Source of the DNA: Streptomyces sp. S3(2020)
GTDB taxonomy: Bacteria; Actinomycetota; Actinomycetes; Streptomycetales; Streptomycetaceae
Direction of reading: 5' to 3'
Assembly: GCF_013044505.1 (NCBI RefSeq)
Contig: NZ_JABERD010000104.1
Location: forward strand, 1-33,515
Length of the DNA: 33,515 nucleotides
In this document: positions 7,266-14,769 of the stretch, piece after piece
Numbering within the stretch: the first letter of the stretch is position 1
How the letters are laid out: the number at the start of each line of letters is the position of its first letter
The notes under the pieces: generated by a model
Database searches by the model: none
What the model was told of the DNA's origin: nothing
What the model saw: the letters and a program-made list of their open reading frames with translations, nothing else
Made by a program: the position numbers and the translations under genes

Positions 7266-8126
7266 TTACCCGTCTCGCAGTTTCTTCAGCCGTTCCACGT
7301 CCGCCGCGTGGCCCTCCTTGCCGCCGGGCGTCTCGATGATCAGCGGTACGCCCTCGGTGGCGGGGTGGGTCATCAGCGCCCGGAACGGGTCCTCGCCGAT
7401 ATGGCCGGCGCCGATGTTCGCGTGCCGGTCCTTGTGGGCGCCGACCACGTCCTTGGAGTCGTTGGCGTGGATCAGCTTCAGACGGCCCTCGCCGACGGTG
7501 TCCACCAGCAGGTCGAGGGTCTGGTGCATGCCGGAGGGGCCGGTCAGGTCGTGGCCGGCCGCGAAGATGTGGCAGGTGTCCAGGCAGATGCCCAGCTGGG
7601 GATGGGCGTCCAGCGCCTCGAAGTACGGGCCGAAGTCCCAGGTCCGCGAGCAGAGCGAGGAGCCCTGACCGGCGGTCGACTCCAGCAGCAGATACGGGTC
7701 GTCGTCATGGGTGAGCTCGTCGAGCAGCGGCAGCATGTACTCCCGGACCTGCTTGAGGGCGACGGACCGGTCCCGTCCGCCGGTCGCGCTGCCCGTGTGC
7801 ACGACGACACCGAGCGCCCCGATCTCCCGCCCGCGCCGCAGCGAGTGCCGCAGGCTCTCCACCGACTTCTCCACCGTCGCCTCGGTGTGCGAGCCGAAGT
7901 TGATCAGATACGGGGCATGGACGTACGCCGGGATCGACTCCGCCGCGCACGCCGCACGGAACTCCTCGTCCTGGCGAGGGTTGCCGACGGGCGTGGCCCA
8001 GCCGCGCGGGTTGGCGACGAAGACCTGCACGGTCTCGGCCGCGAGGTCACGGGCGTAGGACAGGCCGACGGAGTGGAGACCGCCGGCCACGGGGACATGG
8101 CCGCCGACGGGGTTGCGCTGAGTCAT
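7266..8126 (-). CDS. nfo: Endonuclease IV (AP endonuclease)
   Basis: A 286-residue TIM-barrel deoxyribonuclease IV that cleaves 5' to abasic sites in base-excision repair. Zn-ligand motifs are visible in order: HAPYLINFGS, VVHTGSATGG, LLLESTAGQG, LDTCHIFAAGHD, LIHANDSK, KDRHANIGAGHIG and IIETPGGKEG. The start is ATG 8126 or the GTG immediately before it (8129), with GGGCGGG just upstream. It lies 61 nt downstream of the PASTA kinase on the same strand, so the kinase promoter may also drive it. The LexA-like palindrome and damage-type promoter ahead of the kinase would then make sense for a repair enzyme. Confidence 0.95.
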   Translation of the reverse strand: MTQRNPVGGHVPVAGGLHSVGLSYARDLAAETVQVFVANPRGWATPVGNPRQDEEFRAACAAESIPAYVHAPYLINFGSHTEATVEKSVESLRHSLRRGREIGALGVVVHTGSATGGRDRSVALKQVREYMLPLLDELTHDDDPYLLLESTAGQGSSLCSRTWDFGPYFEALDAHPQLGICLDTCHIFAAGHDLTGPSGMHQTLDLLVDTVGEGRLKLIHANDSKDVVGAHKDRHANIGAGHIGEDPFRALMTHPATEGVPLIIETPGGKEGHAADVERLKKLRDG

Positions 8127-8187
8127 CACCCGCCCAGGGTGTCACGCGGCGCGGGGTGCCCCGCCGGGGGACGGTGATCGGGCCCGC

Positions 8188-10113
8188 TCAGCGGATCTCG
8201 ATGGTGATCGTCGACCCCTTGGGGGCGGTCTGGCCGCCCTCCACCGACTGGCTCTTGACCGTGTCGCCGAACAGCCCGAGGAGCCCGCGGTCCTCGTCGA
8301 CCTCGAAGCCGGCCCCCTCCAACTCGGCCTTGGCGTCGTCGACACTGTCACCGACCACGTCCGGGACCTCGACCATCTCCGGGCCCTTGGAGATCGTCAG
8401 CGTCACGGTGTCGCCCTCGGCGGCCTCGCTGCCGTCCTGCGGGGTCTGCGCGGCGACCAGGCCCTTTTCGTACTCGGAGTTGACCTGCTGGGAGGCGACC
8501 TTCACCTTCAGGCCCGCGTCCTCCAGATCCGCCTTCGCGTCCTCCAGGCTCTCGCCGGTGACGTCCGGGACGTCCACCGGGCTGCCCTTGCTGACGACCA
8601 GGGCGATCGCCGCGCCCGAGCGGAGCGTGGTGCCCGCCTCCGGGTCGGTGCTGATCACGAAGCCCTTGATGACGTCGTCGCTGAACTCCCGGGTCACCAT
8701 GCCCGGTTCCAGGCCGTCGCTCTTGAGCCGGGCCTTCGCCTTGTCGAGCCGGAGGCCCGTGAGATCGCCCAGCTTCACCGTCTCGGGACCCTTGGAGACG
8801 GTCAGCGTCACCGAGTCGTTGTTCCGGATCCGGGTGCCGACGGACGGGTCCGAGCCGATGACCCGGCCGCGCTTGACGGTGTCGCTGTACTCCTGCTCCA
8901 CCTTGCCGACGTCCAGCCCGGCCTGGTCCAACCGGTCCCGGGCCTGCGCCTCGGTCTTGTCGATCAGCGCCGGGACCTTGGTGAACTGGCCGGAGTTGAT
9001 GTACCAGACGCCGGCGCCGACACCGAGGATCAGCAGCAGGGCGACGACGATCGCGAGCGGGCCGCGCGGGGGTCCCGAACGGCGCCGGGGCGGCGGGGGC
9101 GGCGGGCTCTCGAAACGGCTCGTGCGGTTGACCACCGACTGCGGCCCGTCCTCGTCGACCGGCAGCAGCCGCGGCACCGTCAGTGAGCGCGGGATCACGC
9201 TCGTACGGTCCTCGGCGCCGCTGTGCGCGACGGACAGGGCCTGCGGCGGGACCAGGTCCAGCTGGTCCTCGCTGAGCGCGCCGCGTGCCGCGCGGGCCTG
9301 TGCGAGCAGCGCCACCGCGTCGTAGGGGCGGATGTCCGGGGTGCGGGCGGTCGCCGACGCGACCAGCTCGTCCAGCGGGTAGGCCAGCCCCGGCACGATG
9401 CCCGAGGGCGGCGGGACGTCCTCGTGGAGGTGCTTGTAGAGCACCACGGCGGGGGAGTCCCCGTCGTGCGGCTTCTCGCCGGTCAGCATCTCGTAGAGCA
9501 CGACACCGCACGCGTACACGTCGACGCGGGGGTCGGCGGTGCCGCTCTCGATCTGCTCCGGCGCGAGATACGAGACCGTGCCGAGCACGGTGCCCGTGGT
9601 GTTGGTGACGGTGTCGACGGACCGGACGAGCCCGAAGTCGGCTACCTTGACCCGGCCGTCGTCCCCTATCAGCACGTTCTCGGGCTTCATGTCCCGGTGC
9701 ACGAACCCCGCGCGGTGCGCGGCGCCGAGCGCGGCGAGGACCGGCTCCAGGATGTCGAGCGCGGCCCGCGGCTGCAGCGCGCCACGGTCGCGCAGCACGT
9801 CACGCAGGGTGCAGCCCGCCACGTACTCCATGGCGAGATAGACGTACGACCCGTCGGTGCCCTGGTCGAAGACCTGCACCACATTGGGGTGGGCGAGCCG
9901 GGCGACGGACTTGGCCTCGCGGATGAACCGGTCGACGAAGGTGGCGTCGGCGGCGAGGCCCGGGTGCATCACCTTCAGCGCGAGCACACGGTCGAGGCGG
10001 GTGTCCACGGCCCGGTAGACCGTGGCCATCCCGCCGACCGCGATCCGCGCGTCCACGCGATAGCGGCCGTCGAGCACCTGCCCGACCAGAGGGTCCTGAA
10101 GGGTCGTATCCAC
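8188..10113 (-). CDS. PASTA-repeat transmembrane Ser/Thr protein kinase
   Basis: A 641-residue PknB/Stk-type kinase. The cytoplasmic kinase domain (about 18-275) has a glycine loop IAVGGMATVYRA, ATP-binding K47 in LALKVM, catalytic D141 in HRDMKPEN, D159 of DFG, and APE in SYLAPEQIE. After a Pro/Arg-rich linker (PPPPPPRRR) a single membrane segment spans about 351-372. The outside portion is four consecutive PASTA repeats to the C-terminus (each with VPDV/LGDL-type starts and LxxSKGP ends). In this family PASTA repeats bind muropeptides or lipid II and tune growth and cell-wall synthesis. GTG 10113 is chosen because a TACACT -10 ends 7 nt upstream and no Shine-Dalgarno exists. This suggests a leaderless mRNA. 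Confidence 0.94.
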   Translation of the reverse strand: MDTTLQDPLVGQVLDGRYRVDARIAVGGMATVYRAVDTRLDRVLALKVMHPGLAADATFVDRFIREAKSVARLAHPNVVQVFDQGTDGSYVYLAMEYVAGCTLRDVLRDRGALQPRAALDILEPVLAALGAAHRAGFVHRDMKPENVLIGDDGRVKVADFGLVRSVDTVTNTTGTVLGTVSYLAPEQIESGTADPRVDVYACGVVLYEMLTGEKPHDGDSPAVVLYKHLHEDVPPPSGIVPGLAYPLDELVASATARTPDIRPYDAVALLAQARAARGALSEDQLDLVPPQALSVAHSGAEDRTSVIPRSLTVPRLLPVDEDGPQSVVNRTSRFESPPPPPPRRRSGPPRGPLAIVVALLLILGVGAGVWYINSGQFTKVPALIDKTEAQARDRLDQAGLDVGKVEQEYSDTVKRGRVIGSDPSVGTRIRNNDSVTLTVSKGPETVKLGDLTGLRLDKAKARLKSDGLEPGMVTREFSDDVIKGFVISTDPEAGTTLRSGAAIALVVSKGSPVDVPDVTGESLEDAKADLEDAGLKVKVASQQVNSEYEKGLVAAQTPQDGSEAAEGDTVTLTISKGPEMVEVPDVVGDSVDDAKAELEGAGFEVDEDRGLLGLFGDTVKSQSVEGGQTAPKGSTITIEIR

Positions 10114-10120
10114 GCAGGTG

Positions 10121-10143
10121 AGTGTACGAGCCGCGACTGACAG
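10121..10143 (-). promoter_or_regulatory. RecA-NDp/PafBC-type promoter of the kinase
   Basis: On the minus strand CTGTCAGTC (10143-10135), 8 nt, then TACACT (10126-10121), then 7 nt to GTG 10113. The form TTGTCRGTG-N8-TANNNT is, from memory, the motif bound by PafBC in the mycobacterial LexA-independent damage response. Here the first and last bases of the upstream element deviate and the -10 fits. Confidence 0.65.
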
Positions 10144-10220
10144 GGCCGCCGGTTCGGGCGAGATCGGGGCGGGACTGAAGCCGTCCTGTGACGGACGTCG
10201 CAACGACTTTCGGCCCGTGT

Positions 10221-10234
10221 CGAACGTACGTTCA
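10221..10234 (-). promoter_or_regulatory. LexA-like (SOS box) palindrome
   Basis: CGAACGTACGTTCA contains the perfect 12-bp palindrome GAACGTACGTTC and matches the Gram-positive SOS-box form CGAAC-RNRY-GTTCG at 13 of 14 positions. It overlaps the thiG stop codon and lies 108 nt upstream of the kinase start, with endonuclease IV next in line. A regulatory role is inferred, not shown. Confidence 0.5.
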
Positions 10235-11026
10235 GAATGCGGGGCGTTCGGGATCCAGTCGCGCCAACCCCTCTGTGGGGGACGAGGCTTCGGCGAAGTG
10301 CCGCTTGGGGATGCGCCCCGCCCGGTACGCCAGCCGGCCCGCCTCCACCGCGTGCCGCATCGCGTGCGCCATCAGCTCCGGCTCCCGGGCCCGCGTCACC
10401 GCCGAGGCGAGCATCACACCCGCGCACCCCAGCTCCATCGCGAGCGCCGCGTCCGACGCCGTACCGGCCCCCGCGTCCAGGATCACCGGCACGCGCGCGT
10501 GCTCGACGATCAGCTGGAAGTTGTGCGGGTTGCGGATTCCGAGCCCCGAGCCGATCGGGGAGCCCAGCGGCATGATCGCCGCGCAGCCCACGTCCTGGAG
10601 CTTTCGCGCGAGGACAGGGTCGTCGTTGGTGTACGGCAGCACCGTGAAACCGTCGTCGACCAGTGTCTCCGCGGCGTCCAGGAGCTCGATGGGGTCCGGC
10701 AGCAGGGTGCGTTCGTCGGCGATGACCTCCAGCTTGATCAGATCGGTGCCGAGGGCCTCGCGCGCGAGGCGGGCCGTCAGCACTGCCTCGCCCGCCGTGA
10801 AGCAGCCCGCGGTGTTGGGCAGCACCTCGATGCCGAGCCCGGTCAGCACGGAGAGGACCGAGCCGTGCGCACGCGGATCCACCCGCCGCATCGCGACCGT
10901 GGTCAGCTCGGTGCCGGAGGCGATCAGCGCCCGCTCCAGCACATCCGGGCTGGGCGCGCCGCCGGTGCCCATGATCAGCCGGGACGAGAAGGTCGTACCG
11001 CCCAGGAGGAACGGATCGTCGGCCAT
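10232..11026 (-). CDS. thiG: Thiazole synthase
   Basis: A 264-residue ThiG that builds the thiazole phosphate of thiamin from 1-deoxyxylulose-5-phosphate, dehydroglycine and the ThiS thiocarboxylate. The Schiff-base lysine is K98 in DLIKLEV. Family motifs are LIMGTGG, TVAMRRVDP, LPNTAGCFTAGEAV, PLGSPIGSGLGIRNP, and the phosphate-binding DAGAGTASDAALAMELGCAGVMLASAV. The start ATG 11026 is 3 nt after the thiS stop, with AAGGAGG reaching back into thiS (CCTCCTT on the plus strand), so translation is coupled. It is the third gene of thiO-thiS-thiG under the TPP riboswitch. The stop codon lies within the LexA-like palindrome. Confidence 0.97.
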   Translation of the reverse strand: MADDPFLLGGTTFSSRLIMGTGGAPSPDVLERALIASGTELTTVAMRRVDPRAHGSVLSVLTGLGIEVLPNTAGCFTAGEAVLTARLAREALGTDLIKLEVIADERTLLPDPIELLDAAETLVDDGFTVLPYTNDDPVLARKLQDVGCAAIMPLGSPIGSGLGIRNPHNFQLIVEHARVPVILDAGAGTASDAALAMELGCAGVMLASAVTRAREPELMAHAMRHAVEAGRLAYRAGRIPKRHFAEASSPTEGLARLDPERPAF

Positions 11027-11029
11027 GGG

Positions 11030-11230
11030 TCAGCCTCCTTGGACGGCGGTGAGTACCTCGACGCGGTCTCCGTCGCGCAGCGACGTCGACGGCCACTGCC
11101 CGCGCGGGACGACGGTTTCGTTGAGGGCCGCGGCCACTCCGGCAGGGGCCGGGGCCAGCGCCCGCACGACGGTGTCGAGAGCCGTGCCGGGAGCGATCTC
11201 CCGCGGCTCCCCGTTGACGGAGATGTTCAT
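11030..11230 (-). CDS. thiS: Sulfur carrier protein ThiS
   Basis: A 66-residue ubiquitin-fold sulfur carrier. It starts MNISVNGEP and ends in the diagnostic Gly-Gly (AVQGG), which is adenylated and thiocarboxylated before delivering sulfur to thiazole synthase. DGDRVEVLTAVQGG is the family C-terminal signature. Its ATG overlaps the TGA of thiO (ATGA), and its stop is 3 nt before thiG. This fixes its place in the three-gene operon. Confidence 0.95.
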   Translation of the reverse strand: MNISVNGEPREIAPGTALDTVVRALAPAPAGVAAALNETVVPRGQWPSTSLRDGDRVEVLTAVQGG

Positions 11231-12381
11231 GCGGGCTGCTCCGTGAAGGTGAAACGCCGGGGGGTGAAGGGGCGGACCTCGTCGGGCAGTTCACCCGTGG
11301 TCAGCACATGGGCCATCGCGTCGCCGGTGACCGGCGTGAGCAGCACACCGTTGCGGTAGTGGCCGGTCGCCAGGAGCAGCCCCGGGAGCTCGGTCGGTCC
11401 GAGCAGCGGAGCGTTGTCGGGGGAGCCGGGGCGCAGTCCCGCGCGGGTCTCCGTGAGCGGCAGCTCGGTGATGCCCGGCACCAGTTCATGGGCGTCGCGC
11501 AGCAGCTCGTACACCCCGCCCGCGGTCACCGTGGTGTCCCAGCCCTGTTCCTCGCTGGTCGCCCCGATCACCAGCTCGCCGTTCTCGCGCGGCACCAGAT
11601 AGACCTGGCCGCCACGGACCACGGCCCGCACGGTCCGGTTCAGGAAGGGCGCGTACCGCCGCGGCACGGTCAGCCGCAGCACCTGCCCCTTCACGGGCCG
11701 CACCGGTGGCAGCACATCGTCGGGCACCCCGGCGAGCCGCCCGCTGAGGCTGCCGCCGGCGAGCACCACCTGCCCGGCGCCCAGCCGGGTGCCGTCGGTG
11801 GCCGTGATGCCGGCGGCCCGGTCCCCCGCGAGGTCCAGGCGCTCGGCCCAGAGCCGGTGGAAGACCACGCCCGCGTGCTCGCACGCCGCGAGGAGAGCCT
11901 TGATCAGCCGCCGGGGGTCGATCTGATGGTCGCCGTCGACCCGCAGCCCGCCGCGCACACCCGGAGCGAGCATCGGCTCCAGGCGCCGGCACTCCCGCCC
12001 GGACAGCCACTCCGACTCCAGCCCCGACTCCCGCTGCAAGGCGTGTAGTTCGCGCAGATGGGCGCGGTCGTCGGAGTCCAGCGCGACGGCGAGCGTACCG
12101 CAGCGGCGGTAACCGAGGTCCTGGCCGGTCAGCCCGGTGAGCTCGGCCGCGAACTCCGGATAGCGGCGGGCCGAGGCCAGGTTCAGGCCCAGCAGGGTCT
12201 GCTCGCCGTAGTGCAGTTCCGTGACGGCGGCCAGCATCCCGGCGGCCACGTGGGCGGCCCCGCCGCCCGGTTCGGGATCGACGACGGTCGTGGCGAGACC
12301 ACGCTGCGCGGCCCGCCAGGCCGTGACAAGGCCGATGATTCCGCCCCCGACGACGAGGACGTCTGACGTACGTGAGGACAT
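11227..12381 (-). CDS. thiO: Glycine oxidase ThiO
   Basis: A 384-residue flavoprotein of the DAO family that oxidises glycine to the iminoglycine needed by ThiG. The FAD dinucleotide motif is VVGGGIIGLVTA near residues 10-21. Further family motifs are GGGAAHVAAGMLA, DGDHQIDPRRL, the PVKGQVLRL segment, YLVPRENGELVIGATSEEQG, and a C-terminal LLLATGHYRNGVLLTPVTGD. It is the first gene of the operon. ATG 12381 is 9 nt after the 3' edge of the TPP riboswitch, so thiamin pyrophosphate probably controls its ribosome site. The AAGGGAGGGG at the riboswitch end is the likely Shine-Dalgarno. Confidence 0.95.
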   Translation of the reverse strand: MSSRTSDVLVVGGGIIGLVTAWRAAQRGLATTVVDPEPGGGAAHVAAGMLAAVTELHYGEQTLLGLNLASARRYPEFAAELTGLTGQDLGYRRCGTLAVALDSDDRAHLRELHALQRESGLESEWLSGRECRRLEPMLAPGVRGGLRVDGDHQIDPRRLIKALLAACEHAGVVFHRLWAERLDLAGDRAAGITATDGTRLGAGQVVLAGGSLSGRLAGVPDDVLPPVRPVKGQVLRLTVPRRYAPFLNRTVRAVVRGGQVYLVPRENGELVIGATSEEQGWDTTVTAGGVYELLRDAHELVPGITELPLTETRAGLRPGSPDNAPLLGPTELPGLLLATGHYRNGVLLTPVTGDAMAHVLTTGELPDEVRPFTPRRFTFTEQPA

Positions 12382-12389
12382 GGGCGTCC

Positions 12390-12488
12390 AGCCCCTCCCT
12401 TCGCCGGCATGACCCGGATCAGGTTCGTACGGTCGGAGGCCGCCAGCCTCCCTCTCAGCCCGGTGCGTCCGGGCTCCCGCGAGTGCTC
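12390..12488 (-). promoter_or_regulatory. TPP riboswitch (THI element)
   Basis: On the minus strand the leader contains CCGGGCTGAGA, a variable GAGGCTGGCGGCCTC arm, and ACCTGATCCGGGTCATGCC followed by GGCGAAGGGAGG. These are the conserved TPP-sensing elements in the right order. GCCCGG/CCGGGC forms the P2/P3 base. The AAGGGAGG near the 3' end looks like the ribosome site for thiO, so control is probably at translation start. The edges are approximate. Confidence 0.95.
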
Positions 12489-12498
12489 TACGTTGGCC

Positions 12499-12504
12499 AC
12501 CCTA
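12499..12504 (-). promoter_or_regulatory. -10 of the thiO-thiS-thiG promoter
   Basis: TAGGGT on the minus strand lies about 10 nt upstream of the riboswitch, placing the transcript start near 12492. No clear -35 is seen. Confidence 0.45.
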
Positions 12505-12542
12505 GCCCTTGGTTCCGCGCCTGTGTAAGGGAGCCCGCTGCC

Positions 12543-12893
12543 ATGCCCCGCTCGCTGGACGGCCTCGTCCTCGCCCCCGTCGCCGACCAGGCCCCAGGTC
12601 AGGTGGGTACCCGCACCCGGTTCGCGTACCACGAGAAGGACGGCGAGATCTGGGCCGAGTACGCGGGCGGCGATGTCGTACGCGGGCATCTGGTGGGTAC
12701 CCGGGACGGCGACCGGCTCGACTTCCGGTACGTCCAGCTCAAGCACGACGGGACGACCTCGTCGGGGCACTGCGAGTCCACGGTCGTCGAACTGGCGGAC
12801 GGGCGGCTGCGGCTGGAGGAGAGCTGGGAGTGGGAGTCGCAGGCGGGCAGCGGGACGAGCGTTGTGGAGCAGGTCACGGTGCATGACCGCTGA
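12543..12893 (+). CDS. Small beta-rich protein of unknown function
   Basis: A 116-residue protein with no family I can name confidently. Alternating hydrophobic and polar strands with regularly placed glycines (EIWAEYAGGDVVRGHLVGTRDGDRLDFRYVQ, TTSSGHCESTVVELADGRLRLEESWEWES, SGTSVVEQ) suggest a small antiparallel beta barrel, of calycin or avidin-like type. It has no signal peptide or membrane segment. ATG 12543 is preceded by GGGAG about 9 nt away. It is divergent from thiO. The gene ends 32 nt before the flavoprotein start, and the promoter of that gene overlaps its stop codon. Confidence 0.8.
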   Translation: MPRSLDGLVLAPVADQAPGQVGTRTRFAYHEKDGEIWAEYAGGDVVRGHLVGTRDGDRLDFRYVQLKHDGTTSSGHCESTVVELADGRLRLEESWEWESQAGSGTSVVEQVTVHDR

Positions 12894-12919
12894 CTGACAA
12901 ATTGTCAGTTGTCTATGGT
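12890..12919 (+). promoter_or_regulatory. Flavoprotein promoter with internal palindrome
   Basis: A CTGACT -35 (12890-12895) and TATGGT -10 (12914-12919) are spaced 18 nt apart, with GTG 12926 6 nt after the -10, so the mRNA is probably leaderless. Between them lies CTGACAA-A-TTGTCAG (12894-12908), a perfect 7-bp inverted repeat that would put a repressor across the promoter core. Confidence 0.6.
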
Positions 12920-12925
12920 GATCGG

Positions 12926-14143
12926 GTGAGCGAGCAGACGGAGCAGTCCCAGCGGCGCGTGGTCGTGGTCGGCGCGGGCATGGCCGGCGTACAGACCGCC
13001 GTGGCCCTGCGCGAACAGGGTTTCACCGGCACCGTGACCCTCATCGGCGCGGAGCCGCATCAGCCGTACGACCGGCCGCCGCTGTCGAAGGCCGTGCTGC
13101 TCGGAAAGGCCGAGGGCTCCGCCTTCGACGTCGACTTCGAGGCGCTCGGCATCGACCTGGAGCTGGGCCGCGAGGTGCTGGGCGTCCGCCCCGCCGAGCA
13201 CGAGCTGGACACCGAGTCCGGGCCCGTGCCCTACGACGTCCTGGTCCTCGCCACCGGCGCCGAACCGATCCGGCTGCCCGGCGCGGAGGGCGTCCCCGGC
13301 GTCCATCTGCTGCGCACCCTGGACGACGCCGAGCGGCTGCGGCCGGTACTCGCCCGCCAGCACGACATCGTGGTGGTCGGCGCGGGCTGGATCGGCGCCG
13401 AGTTCGCCACCGCCGCACGCGAGGCGGGCTGCGCGGTGACGGTCGTGGAGGCCGCCGAACGGCCGCTCGCGGGGGCACTGCCGGCGGAGGTCGCCGCACC
13501 GATGTCGTCCTGGTACGCAGACTCCGGGGCCGAGCTGCGCACCCACGCGCGCGTGGAGCGGGTGCGGCCCGGCGAGGTACTCCTGGACGACGGCACGCGG
13601 CTGCCCGCGGACGCCGTCGTGGTCGGCATCGGCGCCCGCCCCGCCACGCTCTGGCTGGCCGGTTCGGGCATCGAGCTCGGCGCGCATCGCGAGGTCGTGG
13701 CCGACGACCGCCTGCGCACCTCCGCACCGGACGTCTACGCGGTCGGCGACTGCGCGTCCTTCCCTTCGGGAAGGTACGGCGAGCGGCTGCTGGTCCACCA
13801 CTGGGACAACGCCCTCCAGGGCCCGCGCACGGTGGCGGCCAACATCATCGGCGAGACGCCCGCGGTCTACGACCCCGTGCCGTACTTCTGGTCCGAGCAG
13901 TTCGGCCGCTTCGTCCAGTACGTCGGCCACCACACGTCCGCCGACACGGTCCTGTGGCGCGGCGACCCGTCAGGACCGGCCTGGACGGTCTGCTGGCTGC
14001 GCGAGAACCGCCTCATCGCCCTGCTGGCGGTGGGCCGCCCCCGGGACCTGGCACAGGGACGGCGGCTGATCGAGGCGGGGACGGAACTGGACCCGGAGCT
14101 GCTGAGGGACCCGGCGAGGCCGCTGAAGGCGGCGACAGCGTAG
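12926..14143 (+). CDS. Ferredoxin/rubredoxin reductase-like FAD-NAD(P) oxidoreductase
   Basis: A 405-residue two-dinucleotide-domain flavoprotein. FAD binding: VVVVGAGMAGVQTA near the N-terminus, YDRPPLSK, and DVYAVGDCASFP in the C-terminal half. NAD(P) binding: VVVGAGWIGAEFA in the middle. The layout matches ferredoxin, putidaredoxin or rhodocoxin reductases that pass electrons from NAD(P)H to a small iron-sulfur protein for a P450 or dioxygenase. There is no P450 or ferredoxin gene beside it, so the partner is unknown. The start GTG 12926 is chosen from the -10 position. There is no Shine-Dalgarno. Confidence 0.88.
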   Translation: MSEQTEQSQRRVVVVGAGMAGVQTAVALREQGFTGTVTLIGAEPHQPYDRPPLSKAVLLGKAEGSAFDVDFEALGIDLELGREVLGVRPAEHELDTESGPVPYDVLVLATGAEPIRLPGAEGVPGVHLLRTLDDAERLRPVLARQHDIVVVGAGWIGAEFATAAREAGCAVTVVEAAERPLAGALPAEVAAPMSSWYADSGAELRTHARVERVRPGEVLLDDGTRLPADAVVVGIGARPATLWLAGSGIELGAHREVVADDRLRTSAPDVYAVGDCASFPSGRYGERLLVHHWDNALQGPRTVAANIIGETPAVYDPVPYFWSEQFGRFVQYVGHHTSADTVLWRGDPSGPAWTVCWLRENRLIALLAVGRPRDLAQGRRLIEAGTELDPELLRDPARPLKAATA

Positions 14144-14178
14144 TCCGAAAGCCCAGGTCGGAGGGGTCCGGCTTCCGA

Positions 14179-14201
14179 CTGTCAGTGCGGGATGGCAGGC
14201 T
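14179..14201 (+). promoter_or_regulatory. PafBC-type promoter (near match) of the Rv2175c-like gene
   Basis: CTGTCAGTG (14179-14187), 8 nt, CAGGCT (14196-14201), then exactly 7 nt to GTG 14209. It differs from TTGTCRGTG-N8-TANNNT by C for T at the first base of each element. Spacing is identical to the kinase and CrtI-like promoters. Confidence 0.55.
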
Positions 14202-14208
14202 TGATGTC

Positions 14209-14580
14209 GTGACCGAGATTGACGCAAAGATCGATGCTCTCGTCCCCGCCTGGCTCACCCTCCCCGACATCGCGGAAATCCTCGATGTCGAGGTGACGCG
14301 TGTGCGCCAGCTGGTCAAGGAGGGCCAGCTCATCGCCGTACGCCGTGGTGAGAACCGCGCACTGCACGTCCCCGCCGCCTTCATCGACGGGGTCGAGCAG
14401 AAGGTCGTCAAGGGCCTCACCGGGACCCTGACGCTCCTGAGGGACGACGGCTTCTCCGACGAAGAGATGCTGGAGTGGCTCTTCACCCCCGACGACAGCC
14501 TGCCCGGCACCCCCGCCCAGGCCCTGAGTGAGAACCGCGGCACGGAGGTGAAGCGGCGGGCACAGGCGTTGGCCGTGTGA
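14209..14580 (+). CDS. Rv2175c family DNA-binding protein
   Basis: A 123-residue protein resembling mycobacterial Rv2175c. It has an N-terminal winged helix-turn-helix (WLTLPDIAEILDVEVTRVRQLVKEGQLIAVRRGENRALHVPAAF) and a C-terminal helical part with DDGFSDEEMLEWLFTPDDSLPGTPAQAL. In M. tuberculosis Rv2175c is a DNA-binding substrate of the Ser/Thr kinase PknL, and phosphorylation lowers its DNA binding. Here a PASTA kinase gene lies 4 kb away with the same promoter type. GTG 14209 starts 7 nt after the -10 with no Shine-Dalgarno, so it is probably leaderless. Longer upstream in-frame starts would run into the preceding gene. Confidence 0.85.
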   Translation: MTEIDAKIDALVPAWLTLPDIAEILDVEVTRVRQLVKEGQLIAVRRGENRALHVPAAFIDGVEQKVVKGLTGTLTLLRDDGFSDEEMLEWLFTPDDSLPGTPAQALSENRGTEVKRRAQALAV

Positions 14581-14600
14581 GGTGAGGTGAGGTGACGTGA
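14581..14600 (+). repeat. Pentanucleotide tandem repeat (GGTGA)3-CGTGA
   Basis: Immediately after the stop of the Rv2175c-like gene are three exact GGTGA units followed by CGTGA. It is short and lies outside coding sequence. The rest of the 189-nt gap before thiE is G/C-rich with no THI element. Confidence 0.6.
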
Positions 14601-14769
14601 GGGGGCACGGGGCCGGGCGCGGGGCCGCGGACCGGCCTCGTGGTCTCCGTGCCGGCCTCGCTGCCGGGCGGCGTGCCCTGGCGCGTTCCGGCTGTGATTC
14701 ACTACCGCCCGCCGGGGGTGACCGCACTCGTCCGCGGCCCGTACGTCACCGACACCGGGGGACACCGAC

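Noticed and set aside
8149..8165. GCGGGGTGCCCCGC between the kinase and nfo as a terminator
   Set aside because: The stem can only be about 5 bp with a 4-nt loop and has no T run. It is too weak to separate the two genes confidently.
12902..12924. TTGTCAGTT before the ferredoxin-reductase-like gene as a fifth PafBC-type promoter
   Set aside because: At the required 8-nt spacing the hexamer is TGATCG, not TANNNT. The real -10 is TATGGT, only 3 nt from the element.
14581..14769. A TPP riboswitch before thiE
   Set aside because: Neither CTGAGA nor ACCTGAT-type elements occur in the gap, unlike the clear THI element before thiO.
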